A DNA stretch of 64,000 bases from Codonopsis lanceolata (GCA_013146195.2 CM028378.1:77157254-77221253); one strand, 5' to 3'. Shown: positions 34,488-48,069, numbered from the stretch's first letter. Made by a program: numbers and translations. Notes: generated from the letters alone by a model not told the origin.

Positions 34488-34818
34488 CACATTTTTTACC
34501 ACCGTACAAAATAGGGAAATCTAATTTGACCAACGACGTTTTATAACGACCAAATTAACCAACCAACTTTTAATTTGGTTGCAATGTCGTCCTCGCCGTT
34601 TCATAACGACTAAATTAATCAACCAACTTCTGTCAATATTGGGCCAAGAAATTACCATAGAAGGAAGATATTTATAGAAGTTGGTTGGTTAATTTGGTCT
34701 TCATGAAACAACGATGACGACATTGCAACTAAATTAAAAGTTGATTGGTTAATTTAGTCGTTATGAAACATTGTTGGTCAAATTGGATTTCCCCAATTTA
34801 TACGACGGTGAAAAAGTG
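34488..34818. repeat. Long inverted repeat (foldback MITE-like)
   Basis: The arms, about 140 bp each, fold back on one another: the left arm (from about 34488) contains GGGAAATCTAATTTGACCAA, CAACTTTTAATTTGGTTGCA and AACCAACCAACTTCT; the right arm is its reverse complement with an estimated 85% identity, separated by a loop of about 45 bp (34633-34676). Each arm holds two copies of a GACYAAATTAAYCAACCAACTT word. Confidence 0.8.
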
Positions 34819-35504
34819 ATGCAAAAATTAGGCATCACAATGCACAATTGAAGCCTATCCAAATTTGGGTATCACAAAGCAAAAATCCTCGCTCAAATTT
34901 GGAAATCGCAAAACTTAATTCTGAAGCCCAAAACAGTGCTTAAACAACATTTTATGCATTACTGCCAGAAGAGTCGCTAACTTTTTGATTTCTACTAGTG
35001 CATCAATTTCAAAACTGACAATTTACACCCTTAAACTTCAGTTTCCATTAAATTAGACAGTCAGCCAGTCTTATATGAAAGAAATCCTCATCTAACTAAA
35101 TAAGAGAAATCTTTCAACCAGGGCTAGATTAGGACTATCAGTTACCTCTTATAAGCTCCCGAGATGGATACATATGCATACTCTCTATGCCCTCTAAAGA
35201 GTCATGCAATATTTTTTCCCCACATATACTACTCAACCCTCTATATATACTACTCAACCATTTCATCTTTCCTTATCCCATCTCCTTCTTCAACTGTCTC
35301 TCATTTCAATCGTTACCTCATCCCCTTGTTCAACTCTCATTTCTACCATGAGTAGAAACTAGCTACAACAATGATTGGCATTATGGCAATCCCAACCGTG
35401 GCGATGAAGAAGAAGCGTCGGACCAAAATAAACAAGAGAAGGTGGAAAAGGCTGTAGAGAAAACCGAGAAGGTGAGGGAGGCAGGAGCGAAGGTCGAAGA
35501 GAAC
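34819..35504 (+). other. Intergenic DNA with promoter-like sequence and short coding-like stretch
   Basis: 34984-34999 ends TTTCTACTAGTG, resembling a CACTA right end. A TATA-like CTCTATATATAC (35240) precedes a CT-rich leader. 35370-35505 has a frame rich in K/E (KVEKAVEKTEKVREAG) that runs into the repeat module. No gene is identified. Confidence 0.25.
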
Positions 35505-37790
35505 TTACCCCGCATGCCCCACCCTACAGCGGGTGCCCCGGGATCTCTCGGATCCCGCGCTCCCTTTTCTTGGGGAACGCGGCATGCGGAAGGGAAATCA
35601 CGCTTTCCATTCCACCCTGTCTTGTTTAGGGGAAGATGAAATTAAAAATACGAAAAGGATGTTGTCAAAAAGCGCGTTGAATATACATCGGTCACCGAGT
35701 GAGTTTTGGTCCATTATGAGAGCTTTGGATTTCTCCATATCTCACCCTCCCTTGTTTAGGGGAAGACAAGGCATAAAGAATGCATCACCCTTTCATTCTC
35801 ATTCTCCCTTGTTTAGGAGAAAACGGAAAAGTGCAAGAAAGGATGTTGCGAGAGCGCGTAGGGACATGCCCTTCCTCACTATGGACTTTTCGAAAATTGC
35901 CTTAGGTCATTATGAGTGCCTAGGGTTTTTCCGTATCTCACCCTTCCTTGTTTAGGGGAAGACAAGGCAATGAAAATATATCACCCTTTTCATTCCCATC
36001 GTCCCTTGTTTAGGGGAAAACGAGAAAGTGCAAAAACAGGATGTTACGAGCCTCACCATGACCTTAGGTTTATTTTGGATCGCTATGAGTGATTTGGGCT
36101 CCCCTTATCTCATCCTCCCTTGTTTAGGGGAAAACAAGATGCATGAAATGCATCACCCTTTCATTCACATTCTCCCTTGTTTAGGGGAAAACAGAAAAGT
36201 TCAAGAAAGGATATTGCGGGCCTCGCCGTGATCCAAAATGTTTTAACAGAGTCGTCATCTTAATTTTAAGAAAAAACAATAAAAAACCCAAAAATAAACC
36301 AGAGTTTGTAAAAAATTGTTCGGAGGCTAAGTTATGAGTTGGGAAGGTGCTAGGCACCCAACTCGTCCTATTTGGTCTCAAAACAGTTTTTTGCTAAAAT
36401 ATGTTTTTTGTTATATTTTTCGAGCAAATAAATATAGCAATAAAAAGTAAATATATCCGGGTCTACATTATTTAAAAACTTGCAGCCATCTCCTTCCAGT
36501 AATTACAAATACATTTAAAAATATTTGGCCATAATAATGGCTCTTTTTAATGATATTTTCTACATAAATCTGGGCAGCACAACATCTTATATTTTTAACA
36601 TTGAGCCGGATAAAAATATCATTTTTATATATAAAACCCTTAAAGGCTCACCTTTAAGAGCGTTAGGTGCGCTCGCTCAGTCCTTCCGGGAGACGGAGTC
36701 TTTTTGCTGCTGCTGCGGTTCGGGCATAATAACTGCTTCCGAAAGTTGCTTCTGGGCACCATCAAACGGGCAGAGCAACTGCTTCTTTTTTTGCTGTTGT
36801 TTGCTTGCTGCTGGCTGGCGGAAATCGAGCAGAGCGACTGCTTGCTTTTGGCGGATTTGGCCTTTGGATTCAGGCAGAGCAACTGCTCTTTTTGGGATTT
36901 TTAAACTGGGGAAATATGGTGGAAACCTAGCTAGGGGGCTAAGGCTAACTTTGACCGGTTGGTTTTGTGTTTGGAGGAGATTTGGCAGAGCTTTGAGGCT
37001 TTATAGGAAGGGGGATCTCTCACTATCTCACGATCGCTCGTAATTTTCTCAGCGTCACAACAATGCTTAAAGTGAGAATTTTTCTCGACCTTTCGTGTGT
37101 GAATTCCTGAAGCCGGCCATCTCTATTTACATGTGAGAGGAGGGACACCGTTGTCTTTAAATTTTCTTCTTTGTGCTTCGTCAGCTTGTACCGCGCCCTA
37201 GAGAACTAGTGCAATGCGTTAAGACGGAATGCATTGTTGGGGCTCTGGGCGCCGTGCCCATATAGCCTTGTGGTAGCGCCTGGGCTTCAATCTTTGCCTC
37301 CTTTTGGACACTTTGGCCCCTGCATTTCACTATTTTACGCATCATGCTTTGTCTTTTGCATTTTTAAACCATGTAACTTGGCATTTGTTAAGTTTTAATA
37401 GGTCTTGATATCGCATATCAATGTTACATACCATGGGTATGAAATTGGGGTGTCTACAGAGTCCCTAAACGATGGAGTCTACGGGTAAGCCGCAGCTTAC
37501 TGAGTAAACGAACATCGTTGATAAGAAATAGACACCCTAATTTCGTGGAAATTAAAATGGGGAGTAATGCAACAGGTAGCAATTATAATGCAACAGTTTA
37601 TAATGCAAATCAAATCTCACATATCCTAGACATATTTAGTCGGTTAAAGAATGTTATCGTAGTTTTTAAGCAGATATGTAAATTAAGTGCTCTGATGGTC
37701 GGACCTACTGAAGTAGACTGCCTACGTATCCCTTAATAAAAAGAATTAGACCAAACGTAGTTCGGCCTTATGCAAACAAACAACAGTTGG
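35505..37790. repeat. Conserved noncoding retroelement-like module, copy 2
   Basis: Diverged copy of 3590-5850. Opening GC-rich segment, then about four units of roughly 180 bp with CCCTTGTTTAGGGGAA words (35620-36190), GGGAAGGTGCTAGGCACCCA (near 36340), AACGATGGAGTCT...AACATCGTTGATA (37470-37520), ACTGCCTACGTATCCCTTAA (near 37720) and ACCAAACGTAGTTCGGCC (near 37752). The last 100 bp are strongly conserved between copies. ORFs inside are not supported. Confidence 0.55.
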
Positions 37791-37811
37791 GTGGAATGAC
37801 AAGATCAAAAC

Positions 37812-38110
37812 ATCGCATCCTCAAAGGGCCGAACCCTTTGCCGAACATGATGGTCGGATGCATCGTCTTCTTCAGGACAGGGTCCTTCGTCGAAGTAGGA
37901 TAGCCTTTTAACTGTCCCGGGGTCTCTGCCCCTTCACAGAAAAGGCTAAACACAATCAAATCAAACATTGTATCCTCAAAGGGTCGAACCCTTTGCCGAA
38001 CACGATGGTGAGATGCATCACCTCATCACGATAGGGTCCTTCGTCGAAGCACGATAGCCTTTAAATTATCCCGGGGTCTCTGCCCCTTTGCAGAAAAGGC
38101 TAAACACATA
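37812..38110. repeat. Two-copy 155-bp tandem repeat built from hairpins
   Basis: Two units, the second starting at about 37967. Each contains CAAAGGG...CCCTTTG (perfect 8-bp arms around CGA in unit 2), GATGCATC (extended to GGTGA...TCACC in unit 2), CTTCGTCGAAG and CCCCGGGGTCTCTGCCCC-like pairs. It occupies the same place after the GTAGTTCGGCC block as the unrelated hairpin array of copy 1. Confidence 0.8.
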
Positions 38111-38965
38111 TTCAATTTTGTTATCATTCATCTCGAAGTTACGCCCCGCGAAGAGATGATCCTATGCTACTTGATGCATACGCGGAAGCTTGAATCACAA
38201 AATCTGTCCAACAATTTCAGACAGCCCTATGGTTGAACCAACAGTCCCAAATCAGCCCGAAATCAGCCACAAAACTGCTCCAAAAGTCCTTCTAAAAACC
38301 CTCAATAACAACCCAAAAATCTATCCTTGTTTATAGAATTAGTACAAGGAATAATCTACCCAACCCTTCAACAAAAACCCATGAATTCACTGCCCAACTT
38401 CACTCACCAACCAGCCCTAAGCAGTCCACGTTTTTGACGCTCAAGCTGTCCCAAAACAGTCTTAGAAGCAGTTTATGAACAGCCCAATCTTGGTTTGAAA
38501 ACCCTCACACCTCAATTGAAGACCTTGGCCGAAATTACCAAGAAAAACCCAAAACAGTCCCACGCCTTTTGAACACTTGGCTGCCACGAAATAAAAGAAA
38601 ATAAAAAGGATAGAAACGGGCTCACCGGCTAGGCTTCACTCACCTAACGTAAAGAATCCCGACGATCAATTCCCTCTTGGCTTCACTCACCTTTGAGAAG
38701 AATAAATCGGTTTGAAAAGAACAACCTTGTTCTTGAAAGAATCACTTCTTTTCTCTAAAAACCAAATCTGCTTTATTTCATGAATTAAAGTGCCTTATAA
38801 AGGCTTACAAAAATATCCTAATTCTATAAGGAAAGTAAAACAACTTCTAAGTCCTTAAGGGACTCTAATTAGCAATCAAAATAGGAAACTACTAACTAAA
38901 ACCTAGTCTTCTAAGGGCTTTACTTTACAAAAACGGGATTTAACTTAATTAAAGAAAACAACTAA

Positions 38966-40195
38966 AAACAGGATCTGCACTCAACTGAGCCTGAAAATAA
39001 TTAATGGCCTCCTGTTTAATAGACTCAACATAAGAGATAAGGCTTCCATCCGGAGCTTGAATGCTATGAATATGCATTTTACGACGAGATTGAGAAATAG
39101 ATGAATGAAAAAGTTTAGTATTTCCTTCTCCCTCTTTCAGCCATTTAACACGAGCTTTTTGTTTCCAGTACTCCTCCTCTATTTTAAGATAATGCAACAA
39201 ATTAGCTTGAGCAAGATGAAGGGAAGCCTGATTTTCCTGAGAATGATTTTCTTCATAGAGAATTTCCATAGCCTGAACTTCTCCTTCAGCATTTTTAAGA
39301 TGCTGGAAAATATTCCCAAAAGTAATCTTGTTCCAATGATTAAGAGCATGGCGAGTGTTCTTTAATTTCATAGAGAAAGCAACCATAGGTCTACCGGGAA
39401 CTGCTATGCTCCAATCATCTCGAATAGTATCTAAGAAAGAAGAATGCTTCGTCCAGACATTAAGAAAATGAAAGGCTGATTTTTTTGAACACCATTTCTA
39501 GTAATTGTAACCAGCAACAGAGTATGATCCGAACAGGTTCTGTTCAAGTGAGTAATATCTGTATGAAAAAACTGATCTTGCCAAGCTTGATTGCATAAAA
39601 TTCTGTCGATACGCTGGTGTATGGGAGCATCCCCTTCTCGTTTGTTCCACCAAGTAAAAGAACTGCCCGTGTATCCAAGATCTGACAATCCCACAGAAGT
39701 GATACAGGTGTGAAAATCCAAGGCTCCAATTCTATCCCAGTCATTGCCACCTGACTTTTCTAACGGAGAAAGAACAATATTAAAATCACCCCCGACTATC
39801 CAAGGGGTATCAGAAACGGATTTGCTATGATGCACTAAATCGGCCCAAAGAACATGACGATCGGCTACCGAGCATTTAGCATAAATACAAGAAACTATAG
39901 CTGCTGAAGACCAGAAAAAATGCTGCAGCTGAATTGTTAAATGTTGAGAAGATTCAAAAAGGACTTTGCATGTATATGCAGCCTTAGCAAAAATCCAGAT
40001 TGAGCTGCAGTGGTTAGAAGAGCTAAATCTGAATTTTAGACGACGAGCGATAAGCTGAACTTTATCCATGGCAATCATAGGTTCAAAAACAACAATTAAG
40101 GAAATATTGTGCAGTTTAATGAGTTGCTTAAGACGAGCTACGGTTGGGTCGTTACCTATCCCGCGCACATTCCAGAATAGCATATTAACAGCCAT
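38966..40195 (-). pseudogene. LINE ORF2, endonuclease part
   Basis: From ATG at 40195 the minus strand encodes an apurinic-like (EEP) endonuclease: NMLFWNVRGIGN with the catalytic N, FEP with the catalytic E, PWIVGGDFNIV with the D-x-N motif, GSSFTWWNKREG, RIDRILCN and CSDH with the final D-H pair. A frameshift in an A/T run near 39480 (after QKNQPF) moves the frame; the linker continues from 39386 (MVAFSMKLKN, ARVKWLKEGEGNTKLFH) to the break at 38966. The ATG overlaps the end of ORF1 by about 10 bp. Confidence 0.8.
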
Positions 40196-41503
40196 GAGAA
40201 AGATTGGTGTTTTGATCAGAAGAGGGCTTAGCTTGAGCCTGAGATCGAGTATGCCTATCTTTAGGAGGAATAATTCTATTCGGTTTTTTAGGAATCGTGT
40301 GAATGAAGCCCAGATCATGGAGAGATTCAACATTCTCCTCGTTCAAGTCCTCTAAAATAGCAAACCGATTTGGAGAAGTTACAGGTTCTTGCATATCCTG
40401 AATAGCTTCAAATTGATCTTCAACGTTAGGAATCTATTCCAGAATTGAATCAATATCTTGAATAACGTCATTTAAGCTGGCCCGAACAGATTGATCTTTG
40501 GAGATCTCCTCAAGAATAGTCGGACTGTTCACAGAATTATCCCCCTGAGGGCTCGAAGTTTTGTCTTGGCTGGGACTTGCACCTTCATTACAATTGTTTT
40601 GGCTGGGACTTGCACCTTCATTACAATTTTCTTCAGCAATAGTCGGGCTGTGCTCAGAATTATCACCTTGAGGCTCTTGAAAAGTTTCCACCAACGGATC
40701 AGGCTCAACAGTATTATTATCTTGTGAATTTCCAGACAAAGTTTGCCGCTCATTAAGATCATTAATGACAGGATTGACTGCCGCCACAGTTGGGCCTTTA
40801 ATATGGATGGGAGTAGAATCAACTAGAACAACTTTTCCTTTGTCTAATTTTTTTGGAGTCCAGCGCAAATTAGATCCCGAAAGACCCTTAGGATCTTTAC
40901 TTGATTGGGGAATCTCAGTTGGTTGCGTGGCTGGATGAGGGTTACTTGGCTTTTTCGAAGTAGATAATGGCGGGGTTTTAAACTTGCATGTTTCAACAGC
41001 ATGTCCTTGACGATAGCAATGAGTACAATAGTTTAGAAGGTTTTCAGTTTCCAAAGGTTGCAAGAAACCAGAAGCTTGTGTGCCACATTCAATCCAGACA
41101 CGTTTAGGAACGGGTTTGAGCAGATCAATCTCCACACATATTCGAGCAACACTAGGTCTTGTGAGGTTGAGAGTGGACTGATCAATCATCAATGGCTTGC
41201 CAAAAAGATTAGCAATGGAGAATAAGGCTGTTTTATGGAAAAGATGAATAGGGATATTAGGGATAGAAAACCAAACCGGGACTATCGAGCTTTCTTTCTC
41301 CGAACGAAAATCAGTAGTCCATTTAAAAACACGCATAGGAAAACGTCCCACATACCATTGATCTTTGATCCAAAGTCGTTGATAATCCTCATCGTGATTA
41401 ACTTGGATGAGAATATGTTTGGAATCAAGATGTCCAAGAGAAAAGGCAGCCTTTAGACCAAAGGTATGAAAGAGTTTGTGGGTAGATTCCATTAAAGGTC
41501 TGC

Positions 41504-42772
41504 TGATCGATGTATTTTATACGACGATTTTATATACTTATAAGACTTAAATTATGCTATTTCACGAGGCTTTTGGTTACTAATATATGTTTTCGGTGAG
41601 TTTTGTAAGTTTAAGGTTAATTGTGAAAATACGCGAAACTCCAGGGTTTTAAGTGCAAATTACAAGAAGGGCCAAAAAGGAAAATTGAAGAAATAATGAA
41701 GGTCAGACACTGACACCTTGCGGACGCAAGGTGCCTCTGCACTTGCGACCGCAAGGTAGGCAAGACGGTAGAAAAGGCAAGTCAAGATTTCCAAGGTCCA
41801 TATCGAGACCTTGCGGACGCAGTACAAAGCGCACCTGGCGACCGCAAGCGTAAAGTTTTCACATTATTCGATCCAACAACTCCCGAGTATATATATAGAA
41901 GCCGATACCGAACCAAATAGAGGGAGGACGGCCGAAGCTCTTTTCCTAGATTTTAGGTAGTTTTAGATTGTATAACAGTTAGATCTCGTAATTTCAAGTA
42001 TCGAAGATCAAATCATGTATCCGATCATCTCCATGTGTCTGTTCATTGTCTATGATGAACTAAATCATCCATAATCTAGGAGGTGGGAGGTAACTTGTAT
42101 CGAATTTATATTTTGATTCATACATATATGTCTATTCAATGCTTGTTGATTGTGTTGTTTATCAACCCTATATTATTTTGCTTTGAACAAATGAATGTAA
42201 TCGCAAATAATAAAGGCTTAGAGGTGCGGATAACCGCATGACCAAGTGCATATGTCGCACAATCGGCTCACCAACACAATAAATTGGACCTATCGATGCA
42301 CGAGAGTGATAAGTTAGGACCAGGTTCTTACATGATCTAGGTGACAGATAGATCATAAATCTAGGTGACGCCTAGATTGACACCTGTGCTTAGGATATAG
42401 AATGGATGAATTTTATGGGATGGAGGTGAACCAATTGTTCAACGTACTATATCTATTTTTAGTGAACGAACCCAAGACATTGAATGACATTATTATGAAT
42501 TGAACATAAAGAGATAAGTGAAACCCGTAATCCTAGATTTCCACTCACCATAAGATCTTCATATCTCGTTTACTGTCTAATTAGTTAAACATCTATAAAT
42601 AGTAGTTTAGAGTAGAATTAAACATAAAAAACCCCTTTAGGTTAATAATTTGCTATCAATAATTGCACTGCTCGTGATCACTTGTCTCTCGTGGTTCGAC
42701 CCTTGCTTCCAATACTATTCTATAATAGTCTTGTCCACTTGCAAGGAAAAAGATTAAATAAAACATCGATCA
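41504..42772 (+). repeat. Athila-like 5' LTR
   Basis: 1269 bp. Differs from the 3' LTR mainly by many 1-5 base deletions, especially in 41720-41880, and some substitutions. It contains the ACCTTGCG/CGCAAGGT hairpin pair at 41714-41757 and a degraded second pair at about 41812-41850. Confidence 0.9.
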
Positions 42773-42778
42773 AGTTTT

Positions 42779-42794
42779 TGGCGCCGCTGTCGAC
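42779..42794 (+). other. Primer-binding site, tRNA-Asp type
   Basis: TGGCGCCGCTGTCGAC, six bases after the LTR. It resembles the complement of plant tRNA-Asp 3' ends (TGGCGCCGTTGCCGGGG) with a few changes. Confidence 0.75.
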
Positions 42795-43216
42795 AAGCTA
42801 GTTCACGAGTTAGTTTGTTGGTAGCGTAGTTTTTAATTTAATTTAGTTTTTAGTTTAATTTTCGCCATAAAATAAAAAATACAAAAAGATTTTATTTTAT
42901 TTTATTTTAATAGTTAGTTGTTTTTAAATTGCTTTAATTTTATTTTTGCACGGTCGTAGATCTTTAAATCCTAAATTGGTAGACTTAAATCAAGATATAA
43001 ATATTGTTAGAAGATATCAAGAAGTTTTTGAAAATCTAGTTTAGCCCGATAATCAAGACCATTGAATCAAGAGGATCCTCTCGTTGATCCTACAATGGAA
43101 GAAAATAACAATAATCGTAATTCGAAAACCTAGTTGACCCAAATAATAGGAATCAAAGAGAAGAAGAGCCCGCAAGAAGAAATATGGAAGTAGTGGTAAA
43201 TCAAAGAACTATTAAT

Positions 43217-44220
43217 GACTTTAGTAGACCTTCATTAAATGTTGTGACATCATGTCTAGTCTTGCCGATGTTGTTAGGAATTTTGAGTTAAAAGGACATT
43301 ATTTTAATGCCATACCATCTTTTCATGGGATGCCCCATGAAGATCCTCTGCCGCTTTCTTAAGAGAATATGAATACATGATGAGTACTTTTCCTTTAGGA
43401 GGGTTGATCGAAGATCAAATCAAAATGAAATATTTTCCCAATGCATTAAAAGAATTGGCAAAGAGATGGTTTATGAACCTAACACCAAATAGTGTTTATA
43501 CTTGGGCACAATTATATGATTTGTTTATGAGTAAATTTTACAAACATGCATCTCTTACGGAGTATAGAAAACAAATCATGTCATTTCAAAATGAACTGTG
43601 AAACATTCCATGAGTCATGGGATAGATTTAAAAATCGCTTATTATGTGTCCTCATCATAATTTGGCTCAACATGTGTTAGTGCTTCAATTTTATCATGGT
43701 CTTTCGCCAGCTTACAAACTATGGTTGATAGTGCACTGGTGGTTCTATTAATAGAATGACACCGTAAGCACTAGAAGAATTATTTGAGATGCTAAGTATT
43801 AATTCCCAAATGTAAAAGTGCTAGAGGTAAAAATAGAGCCTATATCAATTGCAAGATAATTCAAATACACAAGCTCAATTTGAAAATTGGCAAATTCAAG
43901 AAGCATGTGCTTTATGTGGATTATATTCTCATGCTACTAATTTTTGCCCCAAGTGCTATGTATTCGAACAGCTAATGCTATGAATATGTACCCTCAAAGG
44001 CCAAGGAATGATCCCTATTCAAATACATATAATCCTGGTTGGAGGAATCATCCTAACTTTTCTTGGGAGGAAATAAGCCTTTGCAACCTCAACAATTCCA
44101 ACCTCAACCACCACAACCTCCAGCTTGCCAAATCAAAATCGTTGAGAATTGAAGAAGTTCAAGAAGTAGCTAGTAAAGGTCAAGCCTTTGATGAAGTACA
44201 TGCTTGAAGAAATCAAAATC
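43217..44220 (+). pseudogene. Athila-like gag
   Basis: Fragmented frames. 43377-43601 gives the capsid-like core (STFPLGGLIEDQIKMKYFP, LAKRWFMNL, FMSKFYKHAS). A frame at 43900-43950 gives an intact CCHC knuckle CALCGLYSHATNFC. 43944-44207 includes NPGWRNHPNFSWE, a phrase conserved in this gag family. Several indels and TGA/TAG codons separate the pieces. Confidence 0.8.
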
Positions 44221-44320
44221 NNNNNNNNNNNNNNNNNNNNNNNNNNNNNNNNNNNNNNNNNNNNNNNNNNNNNNNNNNNNNNNNNNNNNNNNNNNNNNNN
44301 NNNNNNNNNNNNNNNNNNNN
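44221..44320. other. Assembly gap (100 N)
   Basis: The aspartic protease of the Athila-like element should lie here; only its trailing sequence appears directly after the gap. Confidence 0.99.
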
Positions 44321-45990
44321 GGAAATTTCCGTGTTCAATGCTATGAATAGACCTAGTGACATAAGTGCCTCGTTTTTCAATAGATGAGATTGAAAAATTA
44401 TCAACCGAAACTTTTGAAGAAGAGGAAGATTATGAGAGAGATAGATTTATTGTCTATGATGATAGCCCTATCCCTCCCATAAAAATTGACATTGAGGAAA
44501 TTGAAAGAGAAATAGAAGAAGAGGAAAGATTAGAGAAAGAAAAGTTAGAAGCTAGTAAAAAGAAAATGAAGAAGGTAAAGAAATAAAATAGAATCGAAAA
44601 TAATTCTTGATGAGTCTGAAAAGTAGTAGAAGAAAGTTATGAAATCAAAGATGATGAAGTAGAGATTCTAAAATCTCTTTGAAGAAATTGAGATAGAAAA
44701 TATTGAGGAAGAAATAAGGAAGAAAAGCAAGAAGAGAATAATGAGGCTAAAATAAAAGAAACTATTAAAGTAGAAAATTCTGAATTTATGCCTTCCATTA
44801 ATTCTCCCAAAGTCGAAGAATTAAAGCCATTACCATCCCATTTAAAATATGCATTTTAGGGGAAGGTAACACTTTGCCTGTTATTATAGCAGCCGACTTA
44901 ACAGAAAAACAAGAAGCAAGTTTGTTAAAAGTTTTATGGACACATAGAGAAGCTTTAGGATGGTCTTTAGCTGACTTAAAAGGAATTAGTCCCTCTATGT
45001 GCATGCATAAAATACATTTAGAAGAAGGTAGTAAACCTTCAAGAGAAAGACAAAGAAGACTTAACCCACACATGGAAGAAGCAGTTAGAAAAGAAGTTCT
45101 TAAGCTTTTAGATGCGATATAATTTACCCTATATCAGATAGTAAATGGGTTAGTCCTGTCCAAGTAGTTCCTAAGAAGTCGGGAATTACCGTTGTTAAAA
45201 ATGAGAAAGATGAATTAGTCCCTACAAGGACTATAACTGGTTATAGAATGTGTATCGATTTGCGGAAATTAAATGCGGCAACTAGGAAAGATCACTTTCC
45301 TTTGCCATTTATTGACCAAATTCTTGAAAGACTAGCCGGTCATGAATATTATTGCTTTCTTGATGGTTTTTCTGGATATAATCAGATCCCTGTTGCACCC
45401 GAAGACCAAGAGAAAACAACTTTTACATGTCCCTTTGGTACTTTTGCCTTTAGGAGAATGCCTTTTGGATTGTGTAATGCACCAGCTACTTTTCAAAGAT
45501 GCATGATTTCTATATTTTCAGATTTAGTTGAAAGATGCGTAGAAGTTTTCATGGACGATTTTTCAGTTTTTGGAAATTCTTTTGATCACTGTTTAGAAAA
45601 CCTTACATCTGTCCTAAAAAGATGCTGTGAAACTAATTTAACTTTAAGTTGGGAGAAAAGTCACTTCATGGTAAAACATGGAATTGTCTTAGGGCATGTT
45701 GTTTCAAATAAAGGCATTGAAGTTGACAAAGCTAAAATCGAAGTTATTTCACAACTACCCCTCCCACTTCAGTTAAAGGAGTTCGAAGTTTTCTAGGCCA
45801 TGCTGGTTTTTATCGAAGATTTATAAAAGATTTTTCCAAAATCTGTAAACCTCTATGTAATTTGCTAGCAAAAGATACATAATTTATTTTTGATAAAGAA
45901 TGTTTAGAAGCTTTTAATTTATTAAAAGAAAAGTTAACTACTGCCCCAATTTTATCCGGCCCTGATTGGTCACTTCCTTTTGAAATCATG
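44321..45990 (+). pseudogene. Athila-like pol: protease tail and reverse transcriptase
   Basis: After the gap comes a protease C-terminal tail (VFNAMNRPSDIS), then an acidic, K/E-rich linker (44365-44586). RT starts near 44815 and is read in two main frames: VIIAADLTEKQEASLLKVL, WSLADLKGISPSMCMHKIHL, WVSPVQVVPKK, GYRMCIDLRKLN, FLDGFSGYNQIP, CPFGTFAFRRMPFGLCNAPA, catalytic box FMDD (near 45555) and GHVVSNKGIEVDKAKI. A frame change at about 45120 and another near 45770 break it; one in-frame TAA occurs near 45880. Confidence 0.9.
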
Positions 45991-47473
45991 TGTGATGCAT
46001 CAGATTTTGCGATTGGAGCCGTGTTAGGACAAAGGGTAGATAGAAAGCCTCATGTGATCCATTATGCTAGTAGAACTCTAAATGATGCTCAATTGAATTA
46101 TACCACTACTGAAAAGGAATTTTTAGCAGTAGTATATGCTTTAGAAAAATTTAGATCATATCTGCTAGGATCAAAGGTGATAATTTTTTCTGATCATTCT
46201 GCATTGAAATATCTGTTAAGTAAGAAGGATGCTAAACCAAGATTAATTAGATGGATGTTATTGTTACAAGAATTTGACATTACTATCAAGGATAAAAAGG
46301 GAACCGAGAATGTCGTAGCCGACCATTTGTCTAGGTTAGAATTTTCACCCTTGCTTGAACGTCAATTTCTTGATGATCCTATCCCCATAAATGACAATTT
46401 TCCTGATGAACAACTCTTAGCCATTAAAGATTCTGACCCTTGGTATGCTGATTTTGTCAACTACTATGTGTCTGATATCATTAATCCGGATTTTGATCAT
46501 TACGAAAAGAAGAAGTTTTTGGCGGAAACTAAAAATTATTTTTGGGAAGCTCCTCATTTATACAAAATTTGTTCTGATTCTTTAATAAGAAGATGTATTC
46601 CAGAAAAAGACCAACAAGGTATCATGGAATTTTGCCATGGATATTCTTGTGGAGGTCATTTCAGTGGTAACAAAACTGCTCGAAAATTTTGCAATCAGGT
46701 CTGTATTGGCCTACTGTTTTTAGAGATTGTGAACTGTTTTACAGAACATGTGACAAATGTCAAAGAACAGGTGGTATAGGAAAGAGAAACGAGATGCCCT
46801 TACATGTTAATTTAGTAGTTGAAATTTTTGACGTTTGGGGTATTGATTTTATGGGTCCCTTCCCTGTGTCAAATAATTGTGAGTATATTCTAGTAGCAGT
46901 TGATTATGTTTCTAAATGGATAGAAGCAGTAGCAACCAAGACTAATGATGGAAAAACAGTAGTCAAGTTTGTAGAGGATTTATTTGCTAGATATGGAGTC
47001 CCTAAGGCCATAATAAGTGACCAGGGAACTCATTTTACCAATAAGTTGTTAAATAATGTTCTTAGAAAGCATGGTGTAACTCACAAGTTAGCTACACCTT
47101 ATCATCCACAAACATCCGGACAAGTAGAAGTAAGCAATAGGCAAATAAAAGCAGTGTTAGAAAAGACTGTTAGGCCTAATCGTAAAGATTGGGAATCTAA
47201 ACTCAAGGATGCTTTATGGGCATACCGAACTGCTTTTAAGACACCCATAGGAATGAGTCCATATAGAATGGTATATGGCAAAGCTTGCCATTTACCAGTT
47301 GAGATTGAGCATAAAGCCTATTGGGCTGTTAAAGAATTGAATTTAGATTTAACATTGGCCGGAGAAGAAAGATTGTTTCAGTTAAATGAGTTAGAAGAGC
47401 ATAGGCTAAATTCATATGAGAATGCAAAGACATATAAAGAAAAGACCAAAAGTATCATGACATGGGATTAGCC
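45988..47473 (+). pseudogene. Athila-like pol: RNase H and integrase
   Basis: RNase H: IMCDASDFAIGAVLGQ, HYASRTLNDAQLNYTTTEKE, FSDHSALKYLL and a chromatography of conserved residues ending VADHLSRLE. Integrase: HHCC zinc finger with CGGHFSGNKTA and CDKCQR, then core IDFMGPFP, GVPKAIISDQGTHF and HPQTSGQVEVSN, giving the D, D and E catalytic residues. A one-base frameshift near 46690 separates the RNase H frame from the integrase frame (46689-47471). After 47473 short frames (HDMGLANK...) mark the C-terminal remainder. Confidence 0.9.
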
Positions 47474-48069
47474 AACAAAATGCTTCATCCAGTATGAAAG
47501 TATTACTTTTTAACTCTAGGTTAAGGTTATTCCTGTGAAAGTTAAAATCTAAATGGTCCGGTCCTTTAGAATTGTACGAATTTATCCTCATGGTCAGTTG
47601 ATATTCAAAACCCCAAAAATAATGAAGTCTTTAAAGTTAATGGACACCGACTCAAGCCATATTTTGAGCCGATGTCATTGAACGAACAATTGAGTTAATC
47701 CGCTTGGCCGACAATGAACCACCACGAGATTAGGCTTGCGCTTGGTCGAGCCAAAGACGTTAAACAAAGGCGCTAAGTGGGAGGCAACCCACTATGATGA
47801 ATGTTATTTAGTTTTTATAGTTAGTTTAAATATGCTTTTCTCCGTTAAATTTAATTTTTGGACATTTAATCTTAAATTAAATATGTCAAAATTCAAGTTT
47901 GGGGAGAAAACATCTTAGTGTTGTATTTATATGTTACTAATAATTTTAGTTTAGAATTTTGTTTAGTTTTTATATTCAGAAATATCCAAGACATAACGGA
48001 AGTTAACGGAAGGGCTAAACCGCAAACCGTTGAAAAGTATTGAAAGGAAAACAAGAAGGAAGACTCGCC

